NCBI RefSeq assembly: GCF_002920615.1 | Contig: NZ_PQSU01000032.1 | Location: 1-64,000, forward strand | DNA: 64,000 nt | Source of the DNA: Streptomyces sp. Ru62 | GTDB lineage: Bacteria; Actinomycetota; Actinomycetes; Streptomycetales; Streptomycetaceae | Direction of reading: 5' to 3' | Shown: positions 17,181-25,302 of the stretch, piece after piece | How the letters are laid out: each line of letters starts with the position of its first letter | Position numbering within the stretch: the first letter of the stretch is position 1 | The notes under the pieces: generated by a model | What the model was told of the DNA's origin: nothing | The model's database searches: none | Seen by the model: the letters and a program-made list of their open reading frames with translations, nothing else | Program-made: the position numbers and the translations under genes

Positions 17181-18351
17181 CCTCGCCGCCGCCGCGCTCG
17201 GCGGTGCGCAGCACGCCGGCGAACACCGCGAGCCCGCACGCCAGCGCCGTCACCACCACGAAGGACACCATCAGGCTGGTCGCCTGGGCCACCCCGCCGA
17301 TCAGGCTCGGCGCGATCAGCCCCGAGGTGTAGGTGATGGTCGCCACGCCCGCGATGGCCTGGCTGGGGTTCGGGCCCGCGTGCCCGGCCGCCGCGAAGCA
17401 CAGCGGTACGACCACCGCGATGCCGAGTCCCATCAGCGCGAATCCGGCCATCGCCACCACCGGATGCCCGGCGAGCACGATCAGCAGCCCGCCCAGCACG
17501 GCCAGGACACCGCCGGCCCGCACCGTGCGGACCGCGCCGAAGCGGTTCACCACCGCGTCCCCGGCGATCCGGGCCACCGCCATGGTCAGCATGAACCCGG
17601 TCGTGGAGGCCGCCGCCAGCCCGGCCGAACTGTCCAGCCGGTCCCGCAGGAACACCGCCGACCAGTCCAGGCTCGCGCCCTCCGCGAAGACCGCGCAGAA
17701 GCCGACCGCGCCGATCAGCAGGGCGGAGCGCGGCGGCAGCGCGAACCGCGGGGGCGGCTCCTCGTCCTCGGCGGGCTGGAGGTCCAGCACCCAGCTGCAG
17801 GCCACCAGACCGAGCACGGTGAGGACGGCCGAGGCCAGGGCGAAGTGCACGCGCGCGTCCGTGCCGAGGTGCGCGGCGAGGGTGCCGGCCGCCGAGCCGA
17901 TCAGGGCGCCCGCGCTCCACATGCCGTGCAGCCCCGACATGATCGACTTTTCGAGCCGCCGCTCGACCTCCACACCGAGCGCGTTCATCGCGACATCGGC
18001 CATGCCCGCGCTCGCCCCGTAGACGAACATCGCCAGGCACAAGGTGACCAGGTTCGGCGCGATCGACGGCAGGATCAGGGAGAGCGTCCACAGCGCGAGC
18101 AGCCCGCGCAGGGCCGCACGGCTGCCGAAACGGTGGGTGATCCCGCCCGCCAGCGGCATCGCGCACGAGGCGCCGAGTGCCGTGAAGGCCAGGGCGAACC
18201 CCAACTGGCCCGCGCCGAGCGAGGTGTGGTCCTGGACCCAGGGCACGCGCGTCGCGAAGGAGCCGGTCACCGCGCCGTGCACGGCGAAGACGGCCGCCAC
18301 GGCGTACCGGGCGCGCCTGACCTCATCGCCCGCACGCATCACGTCACTCAT
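17140..18351 (-). CDS. MFS transporter beside a ROK regulator
   Basis: 403 aa from ATG (complement of 18349-18351), with GGGGACAGGATC upstream. Twelve hydrophobic helices; the block GFALAFTALGASCAMPLAGGI near residues 55-75 and GASAGMADVAMNALGVEVERR are typical of the YbjJ/FucP-like sugar or drug MFS branch. It is divergent from a ROK regulator with a palindromic operator between. The substrate is unknown; ROK partners often respond to sugars. The 3' end overlaps the thioesterase gene convergently. Confidence 0.88.
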   Translation of the reverse strand: MSDVMRAGDEVRRARYAVAAVFAVHGAVTGSFATRVPWVQDHTSLGAGQLGFALAFTALGASCAMPLAGGITHRFGSRAALRGLLALWTLSLILPSIAPNLVTLCLAMFVYGASAGMADVAMNALGVEVERRLEKSIMSGLHGMWSAGALIGSAAGTLAAHLGTDARVHFALASAVLTVLGLVACSWVLDLQPAEDEEPPPRFALPPRSALLIGAVGFCAVFAEGASLDWSAVFLRDRLDSSAGLAAASTTGFMLTMAVARIAGDAVVNRFGAVRTVRAGGVLAVLGGLLIVLAGHPVVAMAGFALMGLGIAVVVPLCFAAAGHAGPNPSQAIAGVATITYTSGLIAPSLIGGVAQATSLMVSFVVVTALACGLAVFAGVLRTAERGGGEVSRRAAAVPDPRP

Positions 18352-18416
18352 GATCCTGTCCCCTCCACGGGAGTGCCCGGCCCCATGGGCGCCGCTCCAC
18401 TGCAACGCGCCGTAAA

Positions 18417-18439
18417 CTATCAGGAACCCTGCCTGATAG
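18417..18439. promoter_or_regulatory. Palindromic operator between MFS and ROK genes
   Basis: CTATCAGG (18417-18424) and CCTGATAG (18432-18439) form perfect 8-bp arms around a 7-nt spacer. The site lies between divergent start codons (18351 and 18493), preceded by the A+T-rich TAAA. Autoregulation by the ROK protein, with control of the MFS gene, is the simplest reading. Confidence 0.75.
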
Positions 18440-18492
18440 ATAGCGGATACAAGGACCTCGCCCTGCCACGGCGATCTGGGAGGATTCCCGTC

Positions 18493-19902
18493 ATGCCCGC
18501 ATCACCCAGCACCGCCCGGGCCCTCAACGACCGGCTGGCCCTGAGGCTGTTGCAGCAGGAAGGCCCGCTCACGGCAGGGCAGTTGAAGCAGCTGACCGGA
18601 CTGTCCCGGCCCACGGTCGCCGACCTGGTCGACCGGCTCACGGCCTCCGGACTGATCACGGTGGTCGGCGAATCCGGCGAGCAGCGCCGGGGCCCGAACG
18701 CGCGGCTCTACGGCATCGTCGCCGACCGCGCCCACCTCGCCGCGCTCGACGTCCGCACCGAGGGCGTCTTCGTCCTCGTCTCCGACCTGGTCGGGCGGGT
18801 GCTCGCCGAGGCGTCCGTGCCGATCGACCCCGACGCCGGGACCGGGCCCGCCGTGGAGCAGGCGGTGGCGGCGGTGGAGAGCGCCGCGAAGGAGGCCGGC
18901 GCCACGGGGGCGCCCCCGCGCGAGGGCGTTCGGGCGTGGGGGAGCCTGCACACCGTCGGCATCGGCGCGCCCGGTCTGATCGACCCGGCCACCGGAGACC
19001 TCCGTGACTCGGCCGGGCTGCCCGCCTGGCACCGCAGTCTGGCCGTCACCCTCCAGGAGCGGCTGCCCGGCGCACGCGTCACCGTCGAGAACGAGACCAA
19101 CCTCGCCGCCCTGGCCGAACAGCGCGAGGGCGCCGCGCGCGACCGGGACACCTTCGTCCTGCTCTGGCTCGGCCATGGCGTCGGCGCCGCGGTCGTCCTG
19201 GACGGCACCCTGCGCCGCGGGGCCTCCGGCGGCACCGGTGAGATCGGCTTCCTGCCGGTCCCGGGAACCGCCACGCTGCCCTCGGCGACCGACTGCGGCG
19301 GCGGCTTCCACTCCCTCACCGGCGCGGCGGCGGTCGCCTCCCTGGCAGCCGAGTGCGGCCTCCCGACCCCTGCCACACCGGACGGCCCCGGCGCGGCGGC
19401 GGCGGTGCGGTGCGCTGTGGCGGAGGTGGAGAAGGCGGGGGAGGCGGTGCCGGGGGCGGTGCCCGTGTCCGGGGCGGTGCCGGTGGCGCGGCCCGGCTCG
19501 GGTGCCGCGTCGGCGTCGGCCATGACAGCGGCGCCGGGGCAGGCCGGATGCGTGGCGCCCCCGCGGGCGCAGCTGGACGGCGCGCCCACGGTGACCCTGC
19601 CGAGTGACCTTCCCGCCGCCCGTTTCCTCCGCATCCTCGCCGACCGGATCGCCGTCGGTGCCGCATCCGTGGTGGCTGTTCTGGACCCCGGCTGTGTGGT
19701 GCTCGGCGGGGAGGTCGGCCAGGCCGGGGGCGCGGTGCTCGCCGGGCTGGTGGAGGAGCGGCTGCGTCGGATGTCGCCGCTGGTCACCGAGGTGCGGGCG
19801 AGCAGCCTCGGCGGGACGGCCGTACTCCGCGGCGCGCTCCTCACCGCCCGGGAGCGGGCGCAGGACGAGCTGTTCGCGCCACCGGAGCGCTCTGGCGGCT
19901 GA
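18493..19902 (+). CDS. ROK-family transcriptional regulator
   Basis: 469 aa from ATG 18493. Winged HTH at about residues 10-65 (LTAGQLKQLTGLSRPTVADLVDRL), then the ROK sugar-kinase-like domain (about 80-460). The kinase loop reads VTVENETNLAALAEQ, where catalytic kinases usually have Asp, and the Cys-rich zinc motif of ROK proteins is not recognisable. Instead a low-complexity Ala/Val/Pro-rich insertion lies at about residues 305-370. It therefore looks like a pure regulator with loss of kinase activity. It is divergent from the MFS gene it probably controls. Confidence 0.87.
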   Translation: MPASPSTARALNDRLALRLLQQEGPLTAGQLKQLTGLSRPTVADLVDRLTASGLITVVGESGEQRRGPNARLYGIVADRAHLAALDVRTEGVFVLVSDLVGRVLAEASVPIDPDAGTGPAVEQAVAAVESAAKEAGATGAPPREGVRAWGSLHTVGIGAPGLIDPATGDLRDSAGLPAWHRSLAVTLQERLPGARVTVENETNLAALAEQREGAARDRDTFVLLWLGHGVGAAVVLDGTLRRGASGGTGEIGFLPVPGTATLPSATDCGGGFHSLTGAAAVASLAAECGLPTPATPDGPGAAAAVRCAVAEVEKAGEAVPGAVPVSGAVPVARPGSGAASASAMTAAPGQAGCVAPPRAQLDGAPTVTLPSDLPAARFLRILADRIAVGAASVVAVLDPGCVVLGGEVGQAGGAVLAGLVEERLRRMSPLVTEVRASSLGGTAVLRGALLTARERAQDELFAPPERSGG

Positions 19903-19918
19903 CACGTCACCGGAGCGC

Positions 19919-19947
19919 TCGCGACCCCGGACCGGGGGCGGTCGCGA
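19919..19947. terminator. Hairpin after the ROK gene
   Basis: TCGCGACC (19919-19926) and GGTCGCGA (19940-19947) pair around a GC-rich loop, 17 nt after the stop. It lies between convergent genes. No gene is seen in 19903-20093. Confidence 0.65.
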
Positions 19948-20093
19948 CGGGGCGGACACCGGTCCCCGGACGGCTCTTCCGGCGACGCCCGTGACCTCAG
20001 GCCGGCCCGCCTCGACTCAAACGGCGCTCCGAACTGTGGCGTGATCTCGACGCCGAAGCGGCTCTCCCGGTTGCCCCAGGACCTCAGAAGACC

Positions 20094-20468
20094 TCAGGGC
20101 CCCTGCGGCTCCCCCGAAGGCCGCCACGGTACCCACGGCAGCGCCTCCCGCCAGCCCGGTCGTTCGAACGCCCAGGCCTGTACCACCTCGGCCACGGGCT
20201 CGACGGCGAACACCTCGTGCTCGCGCGGCACTCGGGCCTGGAAGTGCCGGTCCGGGCCGCCCTCCCGGTACTCCACCTGGTAGCTCAGATCGTCGTTGAG
20301 ACACACCTGCATGTAGTGGTGCCCGGCAGGCTCCCGGTCGAGCCGTTCGACGACGACGAAGCGCCAGGTCAGACTCATGTCCGCCAGTAGATCGTGGAGT
20401 TGGTCCGCGGAGGGGTCGTCCCACGCCGTCCCGTCCCACTCGATCGCGCGGATCACCGGTGCCGTCAT
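20094..20468 (-). CDS. Small hypothetical protein behind a chitinase-type promoter
   Basis: 124 aa from ATG (complement of 20466-20468). It is acidic, without signal peptide or membrane segment. The pattern AIEWDGTAWDDPSADQLHDLL, then a run of alternating beta-type segments and WREALPWVPW at the end, loosely resembles Imm1-like immunity proteins; I hold that weakly. A promoter nearly identical to that of the window's chitinase gene lies 77-120 bp upstream and points at it. The product is not secreted, so a direct role in chitin breakdown is unlikely. It may simply be the gene left downstream after a chitinase gene was lost. Confidence 0.7.
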   Translation of the reverse strand: MTAPVIRAIEWDGTAWDDPSADQLHDLLADMSLTWRFVVVERLDREPAGHHYMQVCLNDDLSYQVEYREGGPDRHFQARVPREHEVFAVEPVAEVVQAWAFERPGWREALPWVPWRPSGEPQGP

Positions 20469-20544
20469 GCGGGTGACTGTACTCGGCGCGGTGGCGGCCC
20501 GGCGGCGGGCAAGGGCCGTCGTCACCGCCGCCGGGCCCGTCCGC

Positions 20545-20588
20545 ACCCTAAAAGGACTAGACCAGTACGGTCAATGGTCCGGACCGAT
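20545..20588 (-). promoter_or_regulatory. Chitinase-type promoter with two DasR-like boxes
   Basis: Read leftward, TTGACC (-35, complement of 20569-20574) and TAGGGT (-10, complement of 20545-20550) are 18 bp apart. One DasR-like box overlaps the spacer (20554-20566, ACTGGTCTAGTCC) and the other lies upstream (20573-20588, ATCGGTCCGGACCATT). It matches 38065-38107 at nearly every position. DasR operators in Streptomyces have the consensus ACTGGTCTAGACCACT, and such paired repeats mark chitinase promoters. Confidence 0.8.
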
Positions 20589-20729
20589 GCCAATACTCCT
20601 TCCCCGTCCGCCAGTTGACCGCTCCGGCTGCGTGACGCAAGGGCGGTGACACGCACTGTGAGCGACCCCACACCCTTCACCCGCCTGGACGCCTATCGGG
20701 CGTGGCACACTGGCCCTGTACCAGAAGCA

Positions 20730-20856
20730 GCGCACTCCGGGGTCGGTGAAACTCCGAACCGGCGGTTACAGTCCGCGACCCGGTCGCTTCCAGCGGCCGG
20801 TTGACCAGGTGAAATTCCTGGACCGACGGTTAAAGTCCGGATGGGAGGCAGTGCGC
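20730..20856 (+). ncRNA. FMN riboswitch (RFN element)
   Basis: The closing stem P1 is a perfect 7 bp, GCGCACT (20730-20736) with AGTGCGC (20850-20856). The core contains the RFN signatures GGTGAAATTCCTGGACCG and CGGTTAAAGTCCGGATG, plus a first copy GGTGAAACTCCGAACCGGCG. It precedes ribE by 164 nt, so flavin mononucleotide should shut down the rib operon at transcription or translation. The leader from 20857 to 21020 has no ORF that I support. Confidence 0.96.
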
Positions 20857-21020
20857 GGCGGGCAGGCATGCGTCTTCCGTGTGCGCGCCGCCGTATCTGG
20901 ACGCGTCCCTGCGCGGACGTGTCCCTTCGGCGACGCCCCCGGTGTGTGCTCGTCCGTCCCTTTCTGTCGTCATCGACAGGCCCCGGAGTCCGTGCCCGAA
21001 GAGGCAGGAGGACCCGGGAA

Positions 21021-21626
21021 GTGTTCACCGGAATCGTCGAAGAACTGGGTGAAGTCACCGCCGTCGAGAACCTCGGCGACTCCTCCCGCTTCCGGCTCCG
21101 CGGCCCCGTCGTGACCGAGGGCGCACGCCACGGCGACTCCATCGCCGTGAACGGGGTCTGTCTCACCGTCGTCGAGCACGAGGGCGACGAGTTCACCGCC
21201 GACGTCATGGCCGAGACCCTGAAGCGCTCCAGCCTGGGCGCGCTCACCCTCGGCTCCCGCGTCAACCTGGAGCGCCCCACCGCCGTCGGCGCCCGCCTCG
21301 GCGGACACATCGTCCAGGGACACGTGGACGGCACCGGCGAGATCCTGGCCCGCACCCCCTCCGAGCACTGGGAGATCGTGAAGATCTCCCTCCCCGCGGA
21401 CCTCTCCCGCTACGTCGTGGAGAAGGGCTCCATCACCGTCGACGGCATCAGCCTCACCGTCGTGGAGGCCGGCCCCGACTACTTCACCGTCAGCCTCATC
21501 CCGACCACCCTCGCCCTCACCACGCTCGGCGTGAAGCAGCCCGGCGACCCGGTCAACCTCGAAGTCGACGTCATCGCCAAGTACGTGGAGCGGCTGCTCG
21601 CGGCCGGGCAGGGGGCCGGCAAGTGA
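21021..21626 (+). CDS. ribE: Riboflavin synthase (alpha chain)
   Basis: 201 aa from GTG 21021, with GGAGGA 9 nt upstream. Two homologous lumazine-binding halves are visible: residues 1-97 (starting (V)FTGIVEELGEV, with NGVCLTVVEHEGDEFTADVMAETL) and 98-195 (GHIVQGHVDGTGEI, DGISLTVVEAGPDYFTVSLIPTTLALTTLG). It dismutates two 6,7-dimethyl-8-ribityllumazine molecules to riboflavin. It is the first gene after the FMN riboswitch and overlaps ribM by 4 nt. Confidence 0.97.
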   Translation: MFTGIVEELGEVTAVENLGDSSRFRLRGPVVTEGARHGDSIAVNGVCLTVVEHEGDEFTADVMAETLKRSSLGALTLGSRVNLERPTAVGARLGGHIVQGHVDGTGEILARTPSEHWEIVKISLPADLSRYVVEKGSITVDGISLTVVEAGPDYFTVSLIPTTLALTTLGVKQPGDPVNLEVDVIAKYVERLLAAGQGAGK

Positions 21627-22264
21627 ACTGGATGAACTCCGAGGCGTTCACCCTCTTCGGCCAGCACATCATCTGGTCCGACATGATCGGCAACATCCTG
21701 GGCCTCATCACCCTGGCCCTCGGCTGGCGCCGCTCCCTGTGGACCTGGCCCGTGCAGTTCCTGTCCGGCCTGGTGCTGTTCGCCGCCTTCTACGGCCACC
21801 TGACCGGCAGCGCCGGCAAGCAGGTCGTCGTCATGGCCGTCGCGCTGTACGGCTGGTGGCAGTGGCAGCGCAGCAAGGACCGGTCCGACGACGGCCAGAT
21901 CGCCCCCCGCTTCGCCACCTGGCGGGAGCGCGCGGTCATGCTCGCCGCTGCCGCGGCCGGCACGGTCGCCGTCGCCCTGCTCTTCACGGCCTACCCGAAG
22001 CTCTCCTGGGACCCCTGGCCCGACGCCTACATCTTCGTCGGCACCATCGTCGCGATGTACGCCCAGGCCAAGAGCATGGTCGAGTTCTGGATCGCCTGGC
22101 TGCTCGTCGACCTCGTCGGCGTCCCCCTCAACTTCGCCAACGGCTACGCCTTCTCCGGCTTCGTCTACGTCATCTACGGCGCACTCGTCCTGTGGGGCAT
22201 GCGCGACTGGTGGCTGCGCTCCCGCCGGGGCCCGCAGCCCGCACTGGAAGGAGCGCCGGCATGA
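21623..22264 (+). CDS. ribM: Riboflavin transporter of the RibM/PnuX type (PnuC family)
   Basis: 213 aa from GTG 21623, overlapping the ribE stop. Six to seven hydrophobic helices. PnuC-family motifs include WSDMIGNILGLITLALGWRR near the start, ALYGWWQWQR and the conserved EFWIAWLLVDLVGVPLN near residues 155-170. PnuC proteins carry nicotinamide riboside, but the copy inside the actinobacterial rib operon has been shown in S. davawensis and corynebacteria to carry riboflavin. Its place behind the FMN riboswitch supports that. Confidence 0.88.
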   Translation: MNWMNSEAFTLFGQHIIWSDMIGNILGLITLALGWRRSLWTWPVQFLSGLVLFAAFYGHLTGSAGKQVVVMAVALYGWWQWQRSKDRSDDGQIAPRFATWRERAVMLAAAAAGTVAVALLFTAYPKLSWDPWPDAYIFVGTIVAMYAQAKSMVEFWIAWLLVDLVGVPLNFANGYAFSGFVYVIYGALVLWGMRDWWLRSRRGPQPALEGAPA

Positions 22265-23568
22265 CCTCGGCACCGCTGCTGTACGGCACCGACGACACCG
22301 AGAACTTCGCCCTCGACCCGGTCGAGCAGGCCATCGCCGACATCGCGGCGGGCCGCCCGGTGGTCGTCGTGGACGACGAGGACCGGGAGAACGAGGGCGA
22401 CCTCGTCATCGCCGCCGAGAAGGCGACCCCCGAGATCGTCGCCTTCATGATGAGCGAATGCCGGGGCCTGATCTGCGCCCCCATGGAGGGCGAGGAGCTG
22501 GACCGGCTGCGACTGCCGCAGATGGTCCAGGACAACACCGAGTCGATGAAGACCGCGTTCACCATCTCGGTGGACGCCTCCGCCGCCCACGGTGTCAGCA
22601 CCGGCATCTCGGCCGCCGACCGCGCCACGACGCTCCAGTTGCTCGCGAGCGGCACGGCGCAGCCCACCGACCTCGTCCGCCCCGGCCACGTCTTCCCGCT
22701 GCGCGCCCGGTCCGGCGGCGTCCTCGTGCGCAACGGCCACACCGAGGCCGCCGTCGACCTCGCCCGGCTCGCGGGACTCCGCCCGGCCGGCGCCATCGTG
22801 GAGATCGCCGGTGAGGACGGCCGGATGCTCCGGCTGCCCGAGCTGATCCCGTTCGCCCGCAAGCACGGCCTGACGATCATCTCCATCGCGGACCTGATCG
22901 CCTACCGCCGCAGCAGCGAGCCCACCGTCCGCCGCGAGGCCGAGACCCGTCTGCCCACCCGGCACGGCACCTTCACCGCCTACGGCTACCGGTCCACCGT
23001 CGACGGCGTCGAGCACGTCGCCCTCGTCCACGGCGAGATCGGCGACGGCGAGGACGTCCTGGTCCGCGTCCACTCCGAATGCCTCACCGGCGACGTCTTC
23101 GGCTCCCTGCGCTGCGACTGCGGCCCCCAGCTGGACACCGCCCTGGAACGCATCCAGGCCCAGGGCCGGGGCGTCGTGGTCTACCTGCGCGGACACGAGG
23201 GACGCGGCATCGGCCTGCTGTCCAAGCTGCGCGCCTACGAGCTCCAAGAACAGGGCCACGACACGCTGGACGCCAACCTGGAACTCGGCCTGCCCGCCGA
23301 CGCCCGCGACTACGGCGCCGGCGCGCGGATCCTCGCCGACCTCGGCGTACGGAGCGTCCGGCTGATGACCAACAACCCCGACAAGACCGAGGCGCTGCTG
23401 CGCCACGGCCTGAAGGTCACCGGCCGCGAGTCGATGCCCGTCCAGGCCGGTGAGCACAACCTCCGGTACCTGCGCACCAAGCGGGACCGGATGGGGCACG
23501 ACCTGCCCTGGCTCGACACGCCCGCCGTGTCGGCTTCCGCGGCCGCGGCCACCTGCGGCAACCAGTAA
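22261..23568 (+). CDS. ribBA: Bifunctional DHBP synthase / GTP cyclohydrolase II
   Basis: 435 aa from ATG 22261, overlapping the ribM stop by 4 nt. The N-terminal 3,4-dihydroxy-2-butanone-4-phosphate synthase domain (about residues 15-215) shows VVVDDEDRENEGDLVIAAE, the acidic metal loop, and HGVSTGISAADRATT. The C-terminal GTP cyclohydrolase II (about 220-420) shows SECLTGDVFGSLRCDCG with the three zinc cysteines and GHEGRGIGL. It supplies both precursors of riboflavin, from ribulose-5-phosphate and GTP. The last 15 residues are Ala-rich and variable. Confidence 0.97.
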   Translation: MTSAPLLYGTDDTENFALDPVEQAIADIAAGRPVVVVDDEDRENEGDLVIAAEKATPEIVAFMMSECRGLICAPMEGEELDRLRLPQMVQDNTESMKTAFTISVDASAAHGVSTGISAADRATTLQLLASGTAQPTDLVRPGHVFPLRARSGGVLVRNGHTEAAVDLARLAGLRPAGAIVEIAGEDGRMLRLPELIPFARKHGLTIISIADLIAYRRSSEPTVRREAETRLPTRHGTFTAYGYRSTVDGVEHVALVHGEIGDGEDVLVRVHSECLTGDVFGSLRCDCGPQLDTALERIQAQGRGVVVYLRGHEGRGIGLLSKLRAYELQEQGHDTLDANLELGLPADARDYGAGARILADLGVRSVRLMTNNPDKTEALLRHGLKVTGRESMPVQAGEHNLRYLRTKRDRMGHDLPWLDTPAVSASAAAATCGNQ

Positions 23569-23591
23569 GCACGAAAGCACTGAGGAGAGAC

Positions 23592-24077
23592 GTGAGCGGC
23601 AAGGGTGCACCCGAACTGTCCGTACGCAATGTGAGCGACCTCCGGGTCGCCGTCATCGCGGCGCAGTGGCACGAGCAGGTGATGGACGGTCTGGTGAACG
23701 GCGCCCTGCGCGCCCTGCGTGACCTGGGCATCGACGAGCCGACCCTGATCCGGGTCCCCGGCAGCTTCGAGCTGCCGGTCGCCGCCAAGGTCCTCGCGGG
23801 CCGTGGCTACGACGCCGTGGTCGCCCTCGGCGTCGTCATCCGTGGCGGTACCCCCCACTTCGACTACGTGTGCCAGGGCGTCACCCAGGGCCTCACCCAG
23901 GTGTCCGTGGAGACCGGCGTGCCCGTCGGCTTCGGTGTGCTCACCTGCGACACCGAGGAGCAGGCCCTGGACCGGGCCGGCCTGGAGGGCTCGAACGAGG
24001 ACAAGGGCCACGAGGCGGTGACCGCCGCCGTAGCGACCGCGGCCACGCTCCGCTCAGTATCCGAACCCTGGCACTGA
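23592..24077 (+). CDS. ribH: 6,7-dimethyl-8-ribityllumazine synthase
   Basis: 161 aa from GTG 23592, with TGAGGAGAG upstream. It joins the RibA-derived pyrimidine and the RibB-derived butanone phosphate. Motifs: VAVIAAQWHEQVMDGLVNGAL at the start, RVPGSFELPVAAKVL with active-site Phe, GVVIRGGTPHFDYVC with the catalytic His, and FGVLTCDTEEQALDRAG. It should form an icosahedral or pentameric assembly. It lies 23 nt after ribBA, so the whole rib set is one operon under the FMN riboswitch. Confidence 0.97.
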   Translation: MSGKGAPELSVRNVSDLRVAVIAAQWHEQVMDGLVNGALRALRDLGIDEPTLIRVPGSFELPVAAKVLAGRGYDAVVALGVVIRGGTPHFDYVCQGVTQGLTQVSVETGVPVGFGVLTCDTEEQALDRAGLEGSNEDKGHEAVTAAVATAATLRSVSEPWH

Positions 24078-24111
24078 GGAGTGGGGCCGACCGCGTAGGG
24101 TGGGCAGCACC

Positions 24112-24384
24112 ATGTCCAAGAAGACGTTCGAGGAGCTCTTCACCGAGCTCCAGCAGAAGGCCGCCCACGGCGATCCCGCCACCTCCCGCACCGCCGAGCT
24201 GGTCGGCAAGGGTGTCCATGCCATCGGCAAGAAGGTCGTCGAGGAGGCCGCCGAGGTCTGGATGGCCGCCGAGTACGAGGGCAAGGAGGCGGCGGCCGAG
24301 GAGATCTCGCAGCTGCTGTACCACGTCCAGGTGATGATGGTCGCCCGCGGGATCTCCCTGGACGACGTCTACGCCCACCTGTAA
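24112..24384 (+). CDS. hisE: Phosphoribosyl-ATP pyrophosphatase
   Basis: 90 aa from ATG 24112, the usual length of the stand-alone actinobacterial HisE. It removes pyrophosphate from phosphoribosyl-ATP in histidine synthesis. The MazG-like metal-binding helices are clear: KKVVEEAAEVWMAAEY and AAAEEISQLLYHVQVMM carry the Glu/Asp ligands. It lies 34 nt after ribH and 55 nt before hisG, the neighbour in the pathway, so it is probably read through from the rib promoter or from one within ribH. Confidence 0.96.
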   Translation: MSKKTFEELFTELQQKAAHGDPATSRTAELVGKGVHAIGKKVVEEAAEVWMAAEYEGKEAAAEEISQLLYHVQVMMVARGISLDDVYAHL

Positions 24385-24439
24385 GCCGCCTGCCGCAATC
24401 AGCCGTAGAAAACCCCTTCACGCAAAGGAAGCCGACCTC

Positions 24440-25288
24440 ATGCTGCGCATCGCCGTCCCCAACAAGGGTTCACTGTCCGGCCCTGCGGCGGAGATGTTGC
24501 ATGAGGCCGGCTACCAGCAGCGCCGTGAGTCGAAGGAACTGCGCATCGTCGACCCGGAGAACGAGGTCGAGTTCTTCTACCTCCGCCCCCGCGACATCGC
24601 GATCTACGTCTCCTCCGGTCGCCTCGACATCGGCATCACCGGCCGTGACCTGCTGATCGACTCCGGCGCGGACGCGGAGGAGATCCTGCCGCTCGGCTTC
24701 GCCCGCTCCACCTTCCGCTTCGCCGCCAAGCCCGGAACGGCGAGCGGCATCGAGGACCTCAAGGGCAAGACGGTCGCCACCTCCTACGAGGGCATCGTCG
24801 ACAAGCACCTCGCGGACCGCGGGATCGACGCCTCCGTCGTCCACCTTGACGGCGCCGTGGAGACCGCGATCGAACTGGGTGTCGCCGAGGTCATCGCCGA
24901 CGTCGTCGAGACCGGCACCAGCCTGCGCAACGCGGGCCTGGAGGTCTTCGGCGAGCCGATCATGAAGTCCGAGGCGATCGTCATCCGCCGCACCGGCGCC
25001 GACGCCGAGGAACCGAAGGTCCAGCAGTTCCTGCGCCGTCTCCAGGGCGTTCTGGTGGCCCGGACGTACGTGATGATGGACTACGACTGCCGGGTCGAGC
25101 AGCTGGAGAAGGCCGTCGCGCTCACCCCCGGCCTGGAGTCCCCGACCGTCTCCCCGCTGCACAACGAGGGCTGGGTCGCGGTCCGCGCCATGGTCCCCGC
25201 CAAGGAGGCCCAGCGGATCATGGACGACCTGTACGCCATCGGTGCCCGCGCCATCCTGACCACGGCCATCCACGCCTGCCGCCTGTAA
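24440..25288 (+). CDS. hisG: ATP phosphoribosyltransferase, long form
   Basis: 282 aa, the long HisG type with a C-terminal ACT-like regulatory domain (about residues 208-282), so feedback inhibition by histidine is expected and no HisZ is needed. It starts LRIAVPNKGSLSGPAAEML, and the PRPP-binding region EVIADVVETGTSLRNAGL lies near residues 150-170. It catalyses the first step of histidine synthesis. AAAGGA lies 10 nt before the ATG. It follows hisE, while other his genes are elsewhere. Confidence 0.97.
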   Translation: MLRIAVPNKGSLSGPAAEMLHEAGYQQRRESKELRIVDPENEVEFFYLRPRDIAIYVSSGRLDIGITGRDLLIDSGADAEEILPLGFARSTFRFAAKPGTASGIEDLKGKTVATSYEGIVDKHLADRGIDASVVHLDGAVETAIELGVAEVIADVVETGTSLRNAGLEVFGEPIMKSEAIVIRRTGADAEEPKVQQFLRRLQGVLVARTYVMMDYDCRVEQLEKAVALTPGLESPTVSPLHNEGWVAVRAMVPAKEAQRIMDDLYAIGARAILTTAIHACRL

Positions 25289-25302
25289 GAGGTACGCCCG
25301 AG

